A DNA stretch of 55,918 nt, from the NCBI GenBank assembly GCA_900315455.1, contig OMZE01000007.1, positions 110,447 through 166,364 of the forward strand, given 5' to 3'. Under the pieces are notes generated by a model. The model was not told the origin of the DNA. It was given only the letters and a program-made list of their open reading frames with translations, and did not search any database. The stretch is from an uncultured Prevotellaceae bacterium (GTDB lineage: Bacteria; Bacteroidota; Bacteroidia; Bacteroidales; Bacteroidaceae). Positions 38,297-47,003 of the stretch are shown one piece after another; position 1 is the stretch's first letter, and each line of letters opens with the position of its first letter. The translations under genes were made by a program, and so were the position numbers.

Positions 38297-38328
38297 GTTG
38301 TCGGATTAGGAAAAAGATATTACCTTTG
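38297..38328 (+). promoter_or_regulatory. Promoter of a candidate small RNA
   Basis: TACCTTTG at 38321-38328 is a full -7 match. Twenty bases upstream GTTG at 38297-38300 is a three-of-four match to -33. Transcription would start near 38335. Confidence 0.55.
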
Positions 38329-38334
38329 CAATCC

Positions 38335-38451
38335 GGAAAGTAAGACTATATTGAAATAATATAAAAGATTTTTTTGATTTGTTTTAGTAGATTAGTTTTT
38401 AAGTAGTTTGTTTTTTGAAAATCGGTTGTCGTGAGACATCCGATTTTTTTT
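38335..38451 (+). ncRNA. Candidate small RNA or leader ending in a hairpin
   Basis: Between the predicted start near 38335 and the hairpin at 38418-38451 lies a non-coding, U-rich stretch of about 115 bases. The hairpin AAAATCGG/CCGATTTT has an inner GTC/GAC pair and is followed by eight Ts. It could be a free small RNA or an attenuated leader of the DUF3307 gene, which starts 29 bases later. No known family is recognised. Confidence 0.4.
38418..38451 (+). terminator. Hairpin terminator or attenuator before DUF3307 gene
   Basis: AAAATCGG (38418-38425) pairs with CCGATTTT (38440-38447) and a T-run continues to 38451. It stands upstream of, not behind, the next gene. Confidence 0.75.
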
Positions 38452-38479
38452 GTCTCTATCCGAAATAAATAGAAAACCT

Positions 38480-38848
38480 ATGATATATATATTGTTATCC
38501 TTGTTAATATGTCATTTCTTGGCAGATTACTGTCTGACAACGCACGGCATGATAGCAGCCAAGGCCAAGGGATGGCCTTTGTTGCCGATTGTTGGTCATG
38601 CTGCAGTGCATGCCATCCTGATGGGAGCCGCCCTTGCCGTTATGGGCATCTCATGGAAGATGTGCCTATGGCTTGCCGCCCTCCAGTTGGTCACCCATTT
38701 TGTTATTGACACGACAAAAGGTGTTCTCACAGGCCATTTCCCTTTACTGGCAGACAATACACATAAGCCCTTCTGGATACTTTACGGCTTCGACCAACTG
38801 CTCCATCTGCTAGTCATCCTCCTCATCGCCTCCTTGTCTGTCATTTAA
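38480..38848 (+). CDS. DUF3307 membrane protein
   Basis: A 122-residue membrane protein with about four helices. It begins MIYILLSLLICHFLADYCLT and has the family pattern of an LxxHFLxD segment in helix 1 and HFVIDTTKG near residue 82, then FDQLLHLLVIL near the end; the His and Asp residues in the helices are typical of DUF3307. Function is unknown. The ATG at 38480 was chosen over an earlier TTG because the helix starts there. Confidence 0.82.
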   Translation: MIYILLSLLICHFLADYCLTTHGMIAAKAKGWPLLPIVGHAAVHAILMGAALAVMGISWKMCLWLAALQLVTHFVIDTTKGVLTGHFPLLADNTHKPFWILYGFDQLLHLLVILLIASLSVI

Positions 38849-38892
38849 ACCGACATTCATATTGCGAAGATAATCAAATAATCAGAATGCTA

Positions 38893-38924
38893 TTTGGTTG
38901 ATCACTTTTTCTTTGCTATTTTTG
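38893..38924 (+). promoter_or_regulatory. Promoter of the barrel protein gene at 39003
   Basis: TTTG at 38893-38896, a 20-base spacer and TATTTTTG at 38917-38924. The predicted start near 38931 leaves a leader of about 70 bases. Confidence 0.72.
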
Positions 38925-39002
38925 CATACTCATAGAATCAGACTCCAATTGGTTTGCATAATATATCTGCAAGTAGTTGGTAGCGAATGAAATAGAGACG
39001 TT

Positions 39003-39584
39003 ATGAAAAAGATATTATTGATGGTGCTGGTCGCCATGATGACCATGGCGAATTTGAATGCACAGACCGCGGGAGATATGGTTTTCCGGTTTCGTGGAGG
39101 TGGTAACCTGTCGACTCTGACAGGTAGCGATGACACGAAACTGAAGGTGGGATGGACACTGGGGCTTGGACTCGACTACAGTCTCACCGACCAGATTGCC
39201 ATCGGTCTCGATGTCAGTCACGACAACATCGGTGCGAAAATCAAATCGTTGGACAAGACGCTGAACCTCGAATATGTCAGTGTGGGGCCGATGGCGAAGT
39301 ATTATGTCATGCCATGGTTGGCCCTACAGTGTGGCACAGAGGTGGGATTCCTCTCGAAAGCCAAACTGGATGGCGAGAAATGTAAGGACGATTACAAGAA
39401 TGTGGAGGTTTCTCTTCCCGTGGGACTCTCCTTCGAACCTAGGTTGGGCAACTCGTTTTTAGGACTGGTCATCGACCTGCGCTACCGCTTCGGTCTGTCG
39501 ACAGTGAACAATAATGACGTTCAACTTGACAACATGAAAAACAGTGCCCTCATCCTCACCATAGGATACAAACTGGGACTGTAG
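39003..39584 (+). CDS. PorT-like outer-membrane beta-barrel protein
   Basis: A 193-residue protein with a signal peptide (MKKILLMVLVAMMTMANLNAQ) and strand-rich sequence typical of small eight-stranded Bacteroidetes barrels: LKVGWTLGLGLDYSLTDQIA, YVSVGPMAKYYVMPWLAL, LGLVIDLRYRFGLS and a terminal hydrophobic strand LILTIGYKLGL. The specific role is unknown. It has its own promoter and a bidirectional terminator behind it. Confidence 0.82.
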   Translation: MKKILLMVLVAMMTMANLNAQTAGDMVFRFRGGGNLSTLTGSDDTKLKVGWTLGLGLDYSLTDQIAIGLDVSHDNIGAKIKSLDKTLNLEYVSVGPMAKYYVMPWLALQCGTEVGFLSKAKLDGEKCKDDYKNVEVSLPVGLSFEPRLGNSFLGLVIDLRYRFGLSTVNNNDVQLDNMKNSALILTIGYKLGL

Positions 39585-39611
39585 AGGACACCCCGCCTTT
39601 TGTTCAGCCCG

Positions 39612-39665
39612 CACAAAGATACAGAGATACAGAGTTTTTATCCTCTGTACCTCTGTATCTTTGTG
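39612..39665. terminator. Bidirectional hairpin between convergent genes
   Basis: Twenty-three-base arms starting CACAAAGATACAGAG match with one mismatch around an eight-base loop. It lies between the barrel gene and cysK, which converge. It is of the same family as 29459-29519. Confidence 0.75.
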
Positions 39666-39693
39666 TTAGCCGAAATCAATCTTCAATTTCTGT

Positions 39694-40641
39694 TTATAAG
39701 GGGTAGTCCTCGAAAGCATAGAGGACGGTGGAGAGGTAACGCTCGCCAGTGTCGGGCAACAAGACGACGATGGTCTTGCCTGCGTTTTCCGGGCGAAGGG
39801 CTACCTGTGAGGCAGCGTAGAGAGCAGCGCCTGCCGAGATGCCAACGAGGAGCCCTTCTTGCTGGGCAATCTCACGTCCGGTGCGGATGGCATCGTCGTT
39901 GTCGACGTCGAATACCTCATCGATGGTTCCTGCGTCGTAGGTTTTGGGAATGAAGCCGGCACCGATGCCCTGAATCTTATGTGGTCCGCTCTGTCCGCCG
40001 TTCAATACGGGCGATGACTTCGGCTCTACGGCTATCACCTGCACGTCGGGGTTCTGCTCCTTCAGGAATTTGCCCACTCCCGAGACAGTGCCACCGGTGC
40101 CCACACCAGCCACGAAGATATCAATCTTCCCGTCGGTCTGCTGCCATACTTCCGGTCCGGTGGTGGCATAGTGCTTGGCAGGGTTGGCTGCGTTCTCAAA
40201 CTGCTGCAGGATGATGCTCCCTGGGATGGAGTCGCGCAGGGCTTCAGCGGCACGTATGGCGCCAGGCATACCGTCCTTGCCCGGTGTGAGCCTCACCTCT
40301 GCACCGTAAGCCTTGACGAGGTTGCGGCGTTCGATGCTCATCGTCTCGGGCATGGTAAGGATGAGTTTGTAGCCCTTGACGGCGGAAACCAAAGCCAGTC
40401 CTACGCCGGTGTTGCCGCTGGTGGGTTCGATGATGGTGGCACCGGGTTTCAACAGTCCCTTCTGTTCCGCGTCTTCGATCATCGCCAGAGCGATGCGGTC
40501 TTTTACGGAGCCACCGGGGTTGAAGTACTCTACTTTTGCTACGATGGGCGTCTTGATGCCCTTTGCCTGTGAATACTTGTTCAACTCAAGCAACGGTGTG
40601 TTGCCAATGAGTTCTGTCAGTTGTTTTGCAATTTTCGTCAT
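39694..40641 (-). CDS. cysK: Cysteine synthase A
   Basis: A 315-residue PLP enzyme that makes cysteine from O-acetylserine and sulfide. The PLP lysine is in [10 protein letters not shown] near residue 46; the substrate loop [10 protein letters not shown] is near 70-80 and the phosphate-binding [12 protein letters not shown] near 178-189. It starts 20 bases after the metY stop, so the two sulfur-assimilation genes are probably one operon. Confidence 0.96.
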   Translation of the reverse strand: MTKIAKQLTELIGNTPLLELNKYSQAKGIKTPIVAKVEYFNPGGSVKDRIALAMIEDAEQKGLLKPGATIIEPTSGNTGVGLALVSAVKGYKLILTMPETMSIERRNLVKAYGAEVRLTPGKDGMPGAIRAAEALRDSIPGSIILQQFENAANPAKHYATTGPEVWQQTDGKIDIFVAGVGTGGTVSGVGKFLKEQNPDVQVIAVEPKSSPVLNGGQSGPHKIQGIGAGFIPKTYDAGTIDEVFDVDNDDAIRTGREIAQQEGLLVGISAGAALYAASQVALRPENAGKTIVVLLPDTGERYLSTVLYAFEDYPL

Positions 40642-40661
40642 ATTTCAAAAATCTTTAATCA

Positions 40662-41954
40662 TCAAATCTTATCAAATGCTTGTGCCAGGTCGTCGATGAT
40701 GTCGTCGATGTGCTCTGTGCCGATAGACAGACGGATGGTAGAGGGCGTGATGTGCTGCTCTTCCAACTCCTCTGGCGACATCTGCGAGTGGGTGGTGGTA
40801 TAGGGATGGATGACGAGGCTCTTCACGTCGGCCACATTGGCAAGCAACGAGAAAATCTGCAGCGCGTCGATGAAACGCCATGCCTCTTCTTGTCCGCCCT
40901 TGATCTCGAAGGTGAAGATGCTGCCACCGCCGTTGGGGAAATACTTCTGGTAGAGCGCATGGTCGTGGTGGCTCTTCAGGGCGGGATGGTTCACCTTTGC
41001 TACCTTGGGGTGGTTCTTCAGGAAGTCAACCACCTTCAGCGCGTTCTCCACATGGCGCTCCACACGCAGACTCAGTGTCTCTACACCCTGTAACAGGATG
41101 AAAGCGTTGAAGGGTGAGATGGCGGCTCCGGTATCGCGCAGGATGACGGCACGGATGCGGGTGACGAAGGCGGCTGCCCCCACTGCCTGAGCAAAGACGA
41201 TGCCGTGATACGAGGGGTCGGGCTTGGCAAGGGTGGGGAACTTATCGGGTTGGGCAAGCCAGTCGAACTTCCCGCCATCTACTACCACACCGCCGAGGCT
41301 GCTGCCATGACCGCCCAGGAACTTCGTGGCGGAGTGCACCACAATGTCGGCACCATGCTCCAACGGACGGATGAGATAGGGCGTGCCAAAGGTGTTGTCG
41401 ACGATGAGCGGGAGTCCGTGACGATGGGCTACCGCTGCCACTCCTTCGATGTCGAGCACGTCGCTGTTGGGATTGCCAAAGGTCTCGGCATACACCACCT
41501 TCGTGTTGGGCTGTATGGCGGCCTCGAGGGCTTCAAGGTCATTGACGTTGAGGATGGTGTTGGTGATGCCCTGTGTGGCAAGGGTATGGGTAATCAGGTT
41601 ATAAGAACCGCCATAGAGGTTGTCGGCTGCCACGATATGGTCGCCTGCCTGTACGATGTTTTGCAGCGCATAGGTGATGGCGGCGGCACCACTCGCCACG
41701 GCGAGGCCAGCCACACCGCCCTCGAGGGCTGCCACCCTGTCTTCGAACACGCCCTGCGTGGAGTTCGTCAGGCGTCCGTAGATGTTGCCTGCGTCGCGCA
41801 GACCGAAACGGTCGGCAGCATGCTGTGAGTTGTGGAACACATAACTCGTGGTCTGGTAAATAGGAACGGCACGTGCATCGGTTGCAGGGTCGGCCTGTTC
41901 CTGGCCTACATGGAGTTGCAGGGTCTCGAAACGGTAGTTCTTCTTTGTACTCAT
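40662..41954 (-). CDS. metY: O-acetylhomoserine sulfhydrylase
   Basis: A 430-residue Cys/Met-metabolism PLP enzyme that makes homocysteine from O-acetylhomoserine and sulfide. It opens FETLQLHVGQEQADPATDAR, typical of this branch. The PLP lysine is Lys211 in HSATKFLGGHG, and YAETFGNPNSDVLDIEG near 158 is family-specific. The length of about 430 residues favours MetY over cystathionine gamma-synthase (about 380). It is first in an operon with cysK. Confidence 0.94.
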   Translation of the reverse strand: MSTKKNYRFETLQLHVGQEQADPATDARAVPIYQTTSYVFHNSQHAADRFGLRDAGNIYGRLTNSTQGVFEDRVAALEGGVAGLAVASGAAAITYALQNIVQAGDHIVAADNLYGGSYNLITHTLATQGITNTILNVNDLEALEAAIQPNTKVVYAETFGNPNSDVLDIEGVAAVAHRHGLPLIVDNTFGTPYLIRPLEHGADIVVHSATKFLGGHGSSLGGVVVDGGKFDWLAQPDKFPTLAKPDPSYHGIVFAQAVGAAAFVTRIRAVILRDTGAAISPFNAFILLQGVETLSLRVERHVENALKVVDFLKNHPKVAKVNHPALKSHHDHALYQKYFPNGGGSIFTFEIKGGQEEAWRFIDALQIFSLLANVADVKSLVIHPYTTTHSQMSPEELEEQHITPSTIRLSIGTEHIDDIIDDLAQAFDKI

Positions 41955-42367
41955 CGTCTTTTCCTTTCCTTTTTTTTATCCCTTTGCCTTCCGCCAGATG
42001 GCGAGGAGAGTAGGGGATGGTTCAACTTTTGGTTTCTGGTGGCAAAGGTACGATGTTTAGAATTATCCTCCAAATTTTTGTTGAAATTCAGAAGATTCCT
42101 CTATTATAGTCGATTTTGTAGATGAATGTTCCATAAATGGCGTGTTGCAGATAACTCGAAAGAATATTATTCTGTTTCATGTGTATTTGCATTCGCTCAA
42201 CTTACAGAGACTGTCTCAAATGAACTCATCTTTCATTTTCTGCCGAAGCCCGTATTCATGCAATTTTCGGAGGTGTTCTCCGTTATTGTATATGGAGCAT
42301 CCCGACTTTCGCAAGTGAAATGACGGACATCCCTTTATCTCCCTTTTAACACTCCTTCATAGCAGAT
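41955..42367. other. Intergenic region between metY and cutC
   Basis: A 413-base divergent gap. The metY promoter lies at 42043-42074 on the minus strand and gives an 80-base leader in which no known riboswitch is recognised. No convincing promoter for cutC and no gene is seen in the rest. Confidence 0.6.
42043..42074 (-). promoter_or_regulatory. metY-cysK promoter
   Basis: On the minus strand TTTG (42074-42071), a 20-base spacer and TACCTTTG (42050-42043). The predicted start near 42036 leaves about 80 bases of leader. Confidence 0.75.
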
Positions 42368-43039
42368 ATGAACCATCTTTTTGAAGCATGTACCGGCAAC
42401 CTGCAGAGTGTGCGGGAAGCCTTGAGAGGAGGCGCGGAGCGTATCGAACTCTGTGCCGCACTGCCGCTTGGCGGACTGACACCCTCGCTCGGCGTGGTAA
42501 GGGCTGTGCGGGAGATGGCCCCTCGGCTCACCGTGCACCTATTGGTAAGACCACGCGAAGGCAACTTCGTGTATTCGGAGGATGAGGTGCAAGTGATGGT
42601 GCACGACATCGCCGAAGCCTTGCCCTATGTCGACGGTATTGTCTGTGGCGCCCTTCTGCCTGATGGTGACATCGACCTCGCTGCCATGGCACGGCTAGTG
42701 GAGGCATCGAAAGACAAGCCTGTGACTTTTCATCGTGCTTTCGATGAATGCCGCTCTCCGTTTATCGCCTTGCAGCAAATCATCGACCTGGGATGCCGAC
42801 GGCTTCTCACCTCAGGGCAGCAGCCCACTGCCTTTGAGGGAATCCCTTTGTTGCGGCAGTTGTGCGAACATGCCTCCGACCGGCTCATCGTCATGCCTGG
42901 TGGTGGCGTCGACTCGCATAATGCTCGGCAAATCCTTCAGCAGACAGGTGCCATGGAGATTCACGGTTCCGCCTCTGGCGGCACAGGTGTCACTCAGAGT
43001 GAGGAGGTGGCAAGGATTCTCCGCGCTGTGGATTTCTAA
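42368..43039 (+). CDS. cutC: CutC family protein
   Basis: A 223-residue TIM-barrel protein of the CutC family, historically called copper homeostasis protein, although the role in copper handling is disputed. Family segments are FEACTGNLQSVREALRGGAE (a variant of the usual opening), RIELCAALPLGGLTPS, VHLLVRPREGNFVYS, VTFHRAFDEC near 120 and LTSGQQPTAFEG near 150. It is slightly shorter than the usual 240-250 residues. Confidence 0.93.
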   Translation: MNHLFEACTGNLQSVREALRGGAERIELCAALPLGGLTPSLGVVRAVREMAPRLTVHLLVRPREGNFVYSEDEVQVMVHDIAEALPYVDGIVCGALLPDGDIDLAAMARLVEASKDKPVTFHRAFDECRSPFIALQQIIDLGCRRLLTSGQQPTAFEGIPLLRQLCEHASDRLIVMPGGGVDSHNARQILQQTGAMEIHGSASGGTGVTQSEEVARILRAVDF

Positions 43040-43088
43040 CAGGTTTCGCATTTGCTCCACCTTCTTATCTTTCCTTACTAGCGACAGT

Positions 43089-45536
43089 TTAGTTTTTTAT
43101 CTGTGATATCACTTTGAGCAGTTGTTCGCCCAGATGGATGGTATAGCCTTGCTGGATGAACACCACACGGTTGAAGGTGTCGTAGATGATGAATACCGGC
43201 AAAGACGATGACTCGAGATGCATCTCCTTGCAGATGTTGGCCAGACTCGTCCCGTCTTCGTCTATTCCCCATACGGTGGTCGAGGGCATCTGCTGGAACT
43301 CGCTGAAGTCGAAGCGCCGCGCGTCTTCCTCGTGCTCGAAGAGGAGTATCATTTTCCGCCCCCATTGCTCGAAACCTTCCTTGCACGCCATGATGTCGCG
43401 CAGGGCATGGTTGGTGGGCTCGTGATTGGGCATGATGATGCCCAGGATGTTGTAGCCGCGACCGGTGGTGCTGAGCAACGTCTGTGAAGATGGCGCTTGC
43501 GACAGTTGGCGGTATCGGTTCTCAGCGTTGAAAGCCCCAATCACCTGCACGTTTTCTGGGTCTTCACGCAGGGTGAGCGCCACCGCCTGTGTACCGGCGG
43601 TGATGTGTGTCAACTGTGCCAGCACCCGTCCGCTGGCCATCCTCGTGCCTGTGGTCAGCCAGTAGTCGCCGCTCTCGAGTGTCACGCCATGCGAGAACAG
43701 GTTCTTCCATGTGGCCTCCTCGGGATAGGTGAGCAGTTGCAGTCGCCCGTTGTCCATCTTGCTCAGGGTGAAATGGACGTAGTATTTGGGGTCATCGACA
43801 TATCTTGTGGGGTGGAAGTCGAATGTCAGGTTTATGGTTCCTTCCTGGCTGCTTCCTTCTTCGTCGTTGAAGCCCACATCGTGCCAATGGCCGTCATCAT
43901 GGTATTGCAGCCGGCCGTCTACCTCGTTGATGCGGGCGGGAATGCCCAGACTGCGCGCTACACTCACGAAGAAGATGTTTCTTCCCAACTCATCGGTCAC
44001 CCTATGCTGGTAAACGCTCATGGGGCGCATGCGCAGTTGCTGTGGGTTGTGCTCGTTGTCGATGCGGATGTTGTTGCGGCACCATTCCACCAGTTGGCTG
44101 GGTCCAGCCACGCCGCTCATCTGTTGGCGGAAGAAGGCCTTGTAAGGGGTGAGCCATTCGTTCTCCACCCGTGGGTTGAGCACATACTGGCAGTAGATGG
44201 CTGAGGTGTCGGTGGAGGCCACCTCGTTGTCGAGCAACACCTCCATGGGGATGTCGCGCAGGTCCTTGGCAGAGATGACCTCCAGCAGTTTGCTGGCCAT
44301 CAGCGGGTTGGCGGCTTGGTCGAGGAAGGTCTGGATGACTTGGTGGTTGCCCCGCCAGGCCTCTACGGGCATGGTCTTCTCGTAGGCTTGCCGGATACTG
44401 TCTTCGATGAGGAGCCGGTGGTTGTTGATGGCCCGTTGGCCGGGGGTGACCTCAGGAAGTGTAGCACTCACTGGCGGTGGTGTCATGTCGAGGTCGACCT
44501 GCTGGGGCAGTGGCGTGCCGTCGAGTGTCACTGTGGCCTCCTTGTCCTTGCCGAAACTCACTTTCTGTATGGCAGCCTTGCCGTCTTTTGTCACCCATAG
44601 GAGCATGTCGCCGTGTCCCGCCGTGAGCGATGCGCTACCGGTGGCATCGGTCTTCTTGCTCGCCACGGTGTAGAACTCAGCGTAATTGTAGAGTTTGAAC
44701 TCTACCAGGGCATCTTCCACGGGGAGTCCGGCTGCATCGGTCACCCTGACTCGGAGAGTGGCAGTGGGGGCATAGTTGCCGATGACATTGATTTCCGTAT
44801 AGCAGGGTGTGCGGCTCATCACCTCCTCCGGACCGTCGTAATCGCCGAAGACCTTGGTGTGCATCAGCATGCCACGCGAGGCACTCTCGTTGAACCATCC
44901 CAGGTTGAGCACCGGTTCGGGTTCGCAGGCTCCAAGGAAATACCAACGGCCGTCGGCCCATGCCTCTACCCACGCGTGGTTGTCGTCGGTATGTGCCCAT
45001 CGTGGGGTGTACACCTGTCGGGCAGGGATACCCACGGAGCGCAGTGCTGCCACCAGGAGGGTGCTCTCCTCGCCACACCGGCCGTAGGCGGTGCGCACAG
45101 TGGCGAGTGGACTGCTGGTGCGGGCATCGCTGGGTCGGTAGGTCACGCGTTCGTGACACCAGTGGTTCACCTCGAGTATGGCTTCGCTCATCGAGAGACC
45201 TTGCAGCCGCTCTCTGAGTTGTTGGAAAAACACTTCGCGGCTGTTGTCGAGGTTCTCGTTGTTCACCCTCACCGGAAGGACGAAATGCCTGAACTCCCGG
45301 TCGGGGATGTGGTGTCCCCACGGCATCTCCTCGCGGGCCTCCAGCGACAGTTCCACGTTGCGCCTGAAGAAGGCGGTGTCGTAGTCGCATCGGTCGGGCA
45401 GGGGCATGTAGCGGTAGAGAAATGCCAGCAGGCTGTCGGCTTCTGCTGTCGTGGTGGCTGCCGACAGGGTGAGTGGCAGGAACAGCAATGCCGAGAGCAA
45501 CAGGATGTGAAGGATATAGGAGTGTGGCTTATTCAT
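43089..45536 (-). CDS. Large secreted transglutaminase-like protein
   Basis: An 815-residue exported protein. After a signal peptide ending in LSAA, a transglutaminase-like core spans about residues 110-200, with the likely Cys in YGRCGEESTLLVAAL near 154 and His in NHAWVEAW near 187. A carboxypeptidase-like beta domain (ATLRVRVTDAAGLPVEDALV) follows near 255, then a second region with SVARSLGIPARINEVDG that looks like a degenerate second transglutaminase unit. The last 120 residues resemble a thioredoxin fold (SSLPVFIIYDTFNRVVF) without a CxxC. It probably acts on peptides or proteins in the periplasm; the reaction is unknown. Close relatives appear common in Bacteroidetes, from memory. Confidence 0.85.
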   Translation of the reverse strand: MNKPHSYILHILLLSALLFLPLTLSAATTTAEADSLLAFLYRYMPLPDRCDYDTAFFRRNVELSLEAREEMPWGHHIPDREFRHFVLPVRVNNENLDNSREVFFQQLRERLQGLSMSEAILEVNHWCHERVTYRPSDARTSSPLATVRTAYGRCGEESTLLVAALRSVGIPARQVYTPRWAHTDDNHAWVEAWADGRWYFLGACEPEPVLNLGWFNESASRGMLMHTKVFGDYDGPEEVMSRTPCYTEINVIGNYAPTATLRVRVTDAAGLPVEDALVEFKLYNYAEFYTVASKKTDATGSASLTAGHGDMLLWVTKDGKAAIQKVSFGKDKEATVTLDGTPLPQQVDLDMTPPPVSATLPEVTPGQRAINNHRLLIEDSIRQAYEKTMPVEAWRGNHQVIQTFLDQAANPLMASKLLEVISAKDLRDIPMEVLLDNEVASTDTSAIYCQYVLNPRVENEWLTPYKAFFRQQMSGVAGPSQLVEWCRNNIRIDNEHNPQQLRMRPMSVYQHRVTDELGRNIFFVSVARSLGIPARINEVDGRLQYHDDGHWHDVGFNDEEGSSQEGTINLTFDFHPTRYVDDPKYYVHFTLSKMDNGRLQLLTYPEEATWKNLFSHGVTLESGDYWLTTGTRMASGRVLAQLTHITAGTQAVALTLREDPENVQVIGAFNAENRYRQLSQAPSSQTLLSTTGRGYNILGIIMPNHEPTNHALRDIMACKEGFEQWGRKMILLFEHEEDARRFDFSEFQQMPSTTVWGIDEDGTSLANICKEMHLESSSLPVFIIYDTFNRVVFIQQGYTIHLGEQLLKVISQIKN

Positions 45537-45565
45537 CTGTTTTACCCATCAGGGATTACGGAGGG

Positions 45566-45597
45566 CAAAAATACTGATTTTTTCTGAATAAAACAAG
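45566..45597 (-). promoter_or_regulatory. Promoter of the transglutaminase-like gene
   Basis: On the minus strand TATTTTTG (45573-45566) is a full -7 match. CTTG (45597-45594), 20 bases upstream, is a three-of-four -33 match. Confidence 0.6.
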
Positions 45598-45600
45598 TTT

Positions 45601-45636
45601 AATCCCCACATCCTTGCTGTGAAGGATGTGGGGATT
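45601..45636. terminator. Perfect 15-bp hairpin
   Basis: AATCCCCACATCCTT and its complement pair perfectly around GCTGTG. It lies 95 bases downstream of the small lipoprotein gene on the minus strand. It has no clear T-run, so it may be a terminator or an intergenic repeat. Confidence 0.55.
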
Positions 45637-45730
45637 GGTTTGGTGATTCCCGCTTGGGCGGGGGGCGGCTCGGGCCATCATAGTTGGAACTGTGCCTGAC
45701 TGTGACAGCGTAATGGCTGATTCGCAGTAG

Positions 45731-46156
45731 TTACCTTTTCACGTTTCTCAGCACCACCGAGCAGAGGCAGGTATCTCCATGAGCCATGTTGAGTGTGGTG
45801 GTAAGCACCATCGTCTGGGAGGTGTAGCCGTCCTGAATGAGGAACTGCACGTTTCTGATGAGTCCGTTGTCATAGACGAGGGTGATCATCCTGTTCTTGA
45901 TAGACCATGTACCGGTGTCACCATAACTGTCGGTGAAGGAGTGGTTGGCCCTGAAGGTGATGAGGCCGTTGTAGTGGTACCTGTTGGCAGAGGGGTTAGT
46001 GGTGGAGATGACGGACTCTGTGCAACTCCATGTTCCGATGATGTTGACAGACTCAACGAAGTCTTCCATTTGGTTTTCATCACATGACGTAAGTGTCGTG
46101 GCCGTGCCGAGTGTAAGAAGAGCGGCAAACATAAGCATTCTGGCAATCTTTTTCAT
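45731..46156 (-). CDS. Small lipoprotein, lipocalin-like
   Basis: A 141-residue lipoprotein with a signal peptide ending in the lipobox TLTSC at residue 25. The mature part (NIIGTWSCTESVI, GLITFRANHSFTDSYGDTGTW, NRMITLVYDNG) has the GTW opening and strand spacing of lipocalin-like proteins common in Bacteroidetes. Ligand and function are unknown. It has its own promoter on the minus strand. Confidence 0.8.
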   Translation of the reverse strand: MKKIARMLMFAALLTLGTATTLTSCDENQMEDFVESVNIIGTWSCTESVISTTNPSANRYHYNGLITFRANHSFTDSYGDTGTWSIKNRMITLVYDNGLIRNVQFLIQDGYTSQTMVLTTTLNMAHGDTCLCSVVLRNVKR

Positions 46157-46244
46157 AATTATTTATTTTTTTAGTTAATAATCTTGTTGTTTTGTCTTGC
46201 GAGTGGTGGGGTGGTTTGTGTCACCTTTCCGTCGTTTGACAATG

Positions 46245-46275
46245 CAAAGATATGCCGGCTTTTGACTGTTGCAAT
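46245..46275 (-). promoter_or_regulatory. Promoter of the small lipoprotein gene
   Basis: On the minus strand TATCTTTG (46252-46245) is a full -7 match and ATTG (46275-46272), 19 bases upstream, matches -33 at three of four positions. The leader would be about 80 bases. Confidence 0.62.
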
Positions 46276-46323
46276 GGATTTATGCTGTTTTTCTTCTCAA
46301 TACGTTGCGACCGAAAAACAAAT

Positions 46324-46363
46324 ATGCGACAAAAAAGCGGAATGCCCACTTTTTTTGTCGCAT
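46324..46363. terminator. Long hairpin downstream of greA
   Basis: ATGCGACAAAAAAGCGG and CCACTTTTTTTGTCGCAT pair with one mismatch or bulge around AATGC. It is about 125 bases downstream of greA on the minus strand. It may terminate greA or be an intergenic repeat. Confidence 0.55.
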
Positions 46364-46488
46364 TTGCTATTCTAAAGGCTTCGTTGGTGCTTCACTTTTA
46401 TTAGTTCAGTGCCTCTCTTTATGTCGGTTTATTCAGAAGAGGCGCAATCTACATTCAAGTGATGTGTCAAATCCAATCGGAGGAAGCC

Positions 46489-46986
46489 TTACATTTCTAT
46501 ACTCTCTATGCGGAGCCGCATGGTGCCGGCGGGGACGTGAACTTCCACGACATCGCCGGCAGCCTTGTTGAGGAGGGCATGGGCAATGGGTGACTTGATG
46601 GAAATCTTTCCTTCGTGGAGGTTGGCCTCATGCGGACTGACAATCATATAGGTCTTCGTGGCAGCAGGAGAGGAAGGGGTGTTATCATCGCTTGACGACT
46701 GCCCATGGAGTTCGGTAATGGTCACCTTGCTGAGCAGTTGCACCTTGTCGTTGCCTAGTCTCGACATGTCGATGACCCGTGCATTGGCAAGGACTCTCTG
46801 CTTGAATCGGATTCTTCCCAAGAGCCGCGACTGTTCGCGCTTCGCGGCATGGTATTCAAAATTCTCGCTGAGGTCGCCCTTGTCGCGGGCTTCGGCTATG
46901 GCTTCTCTCACTACTGGCAGTTCGCTCTCCAATTGGCGGAGTTCCTCCACCAGTTTGTCGTAGCCTTCCTGAGACATGTATTCCAT
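46489..46986 (-). CDS. greA: Transcription elongation factor GreA
   Basis: A 165-residue RNA polymerase cleavage factor that rescues backtracked complexes. The N-terminal coiled coil carries ARDKGDLSENFEYHAAK near residues 33-49, whose acidic tip residues reach the polymerase active site. The C-terminal FKBP-like domain ends AGDVVEVHVPAGTMRLRI. An insert of about 15 Ser/Asp/Pro residues near 96-110 is slightly unusual. It lies 17 bases after the flavin reductase gene on the same strand. Confidence 0.95.
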   Translation of the reverse strand: MEYMSQEGYDKLVEELRQLESELPVVREAIAEARDKGDLSENFEYHAAKREQSRLLGRIRFKQRVLANARVIDMSRLGNDKVQLLSKVTITELHGQSSSDDNTPSSPAATKTYMIVSPHEANLHEGKISIKSPIAHALLNKAAGDVVEVHVPAGTMRLRIESIEM

Positions 46987-47003
46987 ATTGCTATCTTCAA
47001 GGG

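Larger units (their letters stand above)
46157..46488. other. Intergenic region with hairpin and promoter
   Basis: A 332-base gap between two minus-strand genes. It holds the promoter of the lipoprotein gene (46245-46275) and the long hairpin at 46324-46363. No gene is seen. Confidence 0.65.

Noticed and set aside
41955-42036. SAM-type riboswitch in the metY leader
   Set aside because: The 80-base leader was scanned for conserved SAM riboswitch segments and none could be recognised; a covariance search would settle it.
42126-42323. 65-codon frame between metY and cutC
   Set aside because: No domain, no start context and an uneven composition; it looks like chance in non-coding DNA.
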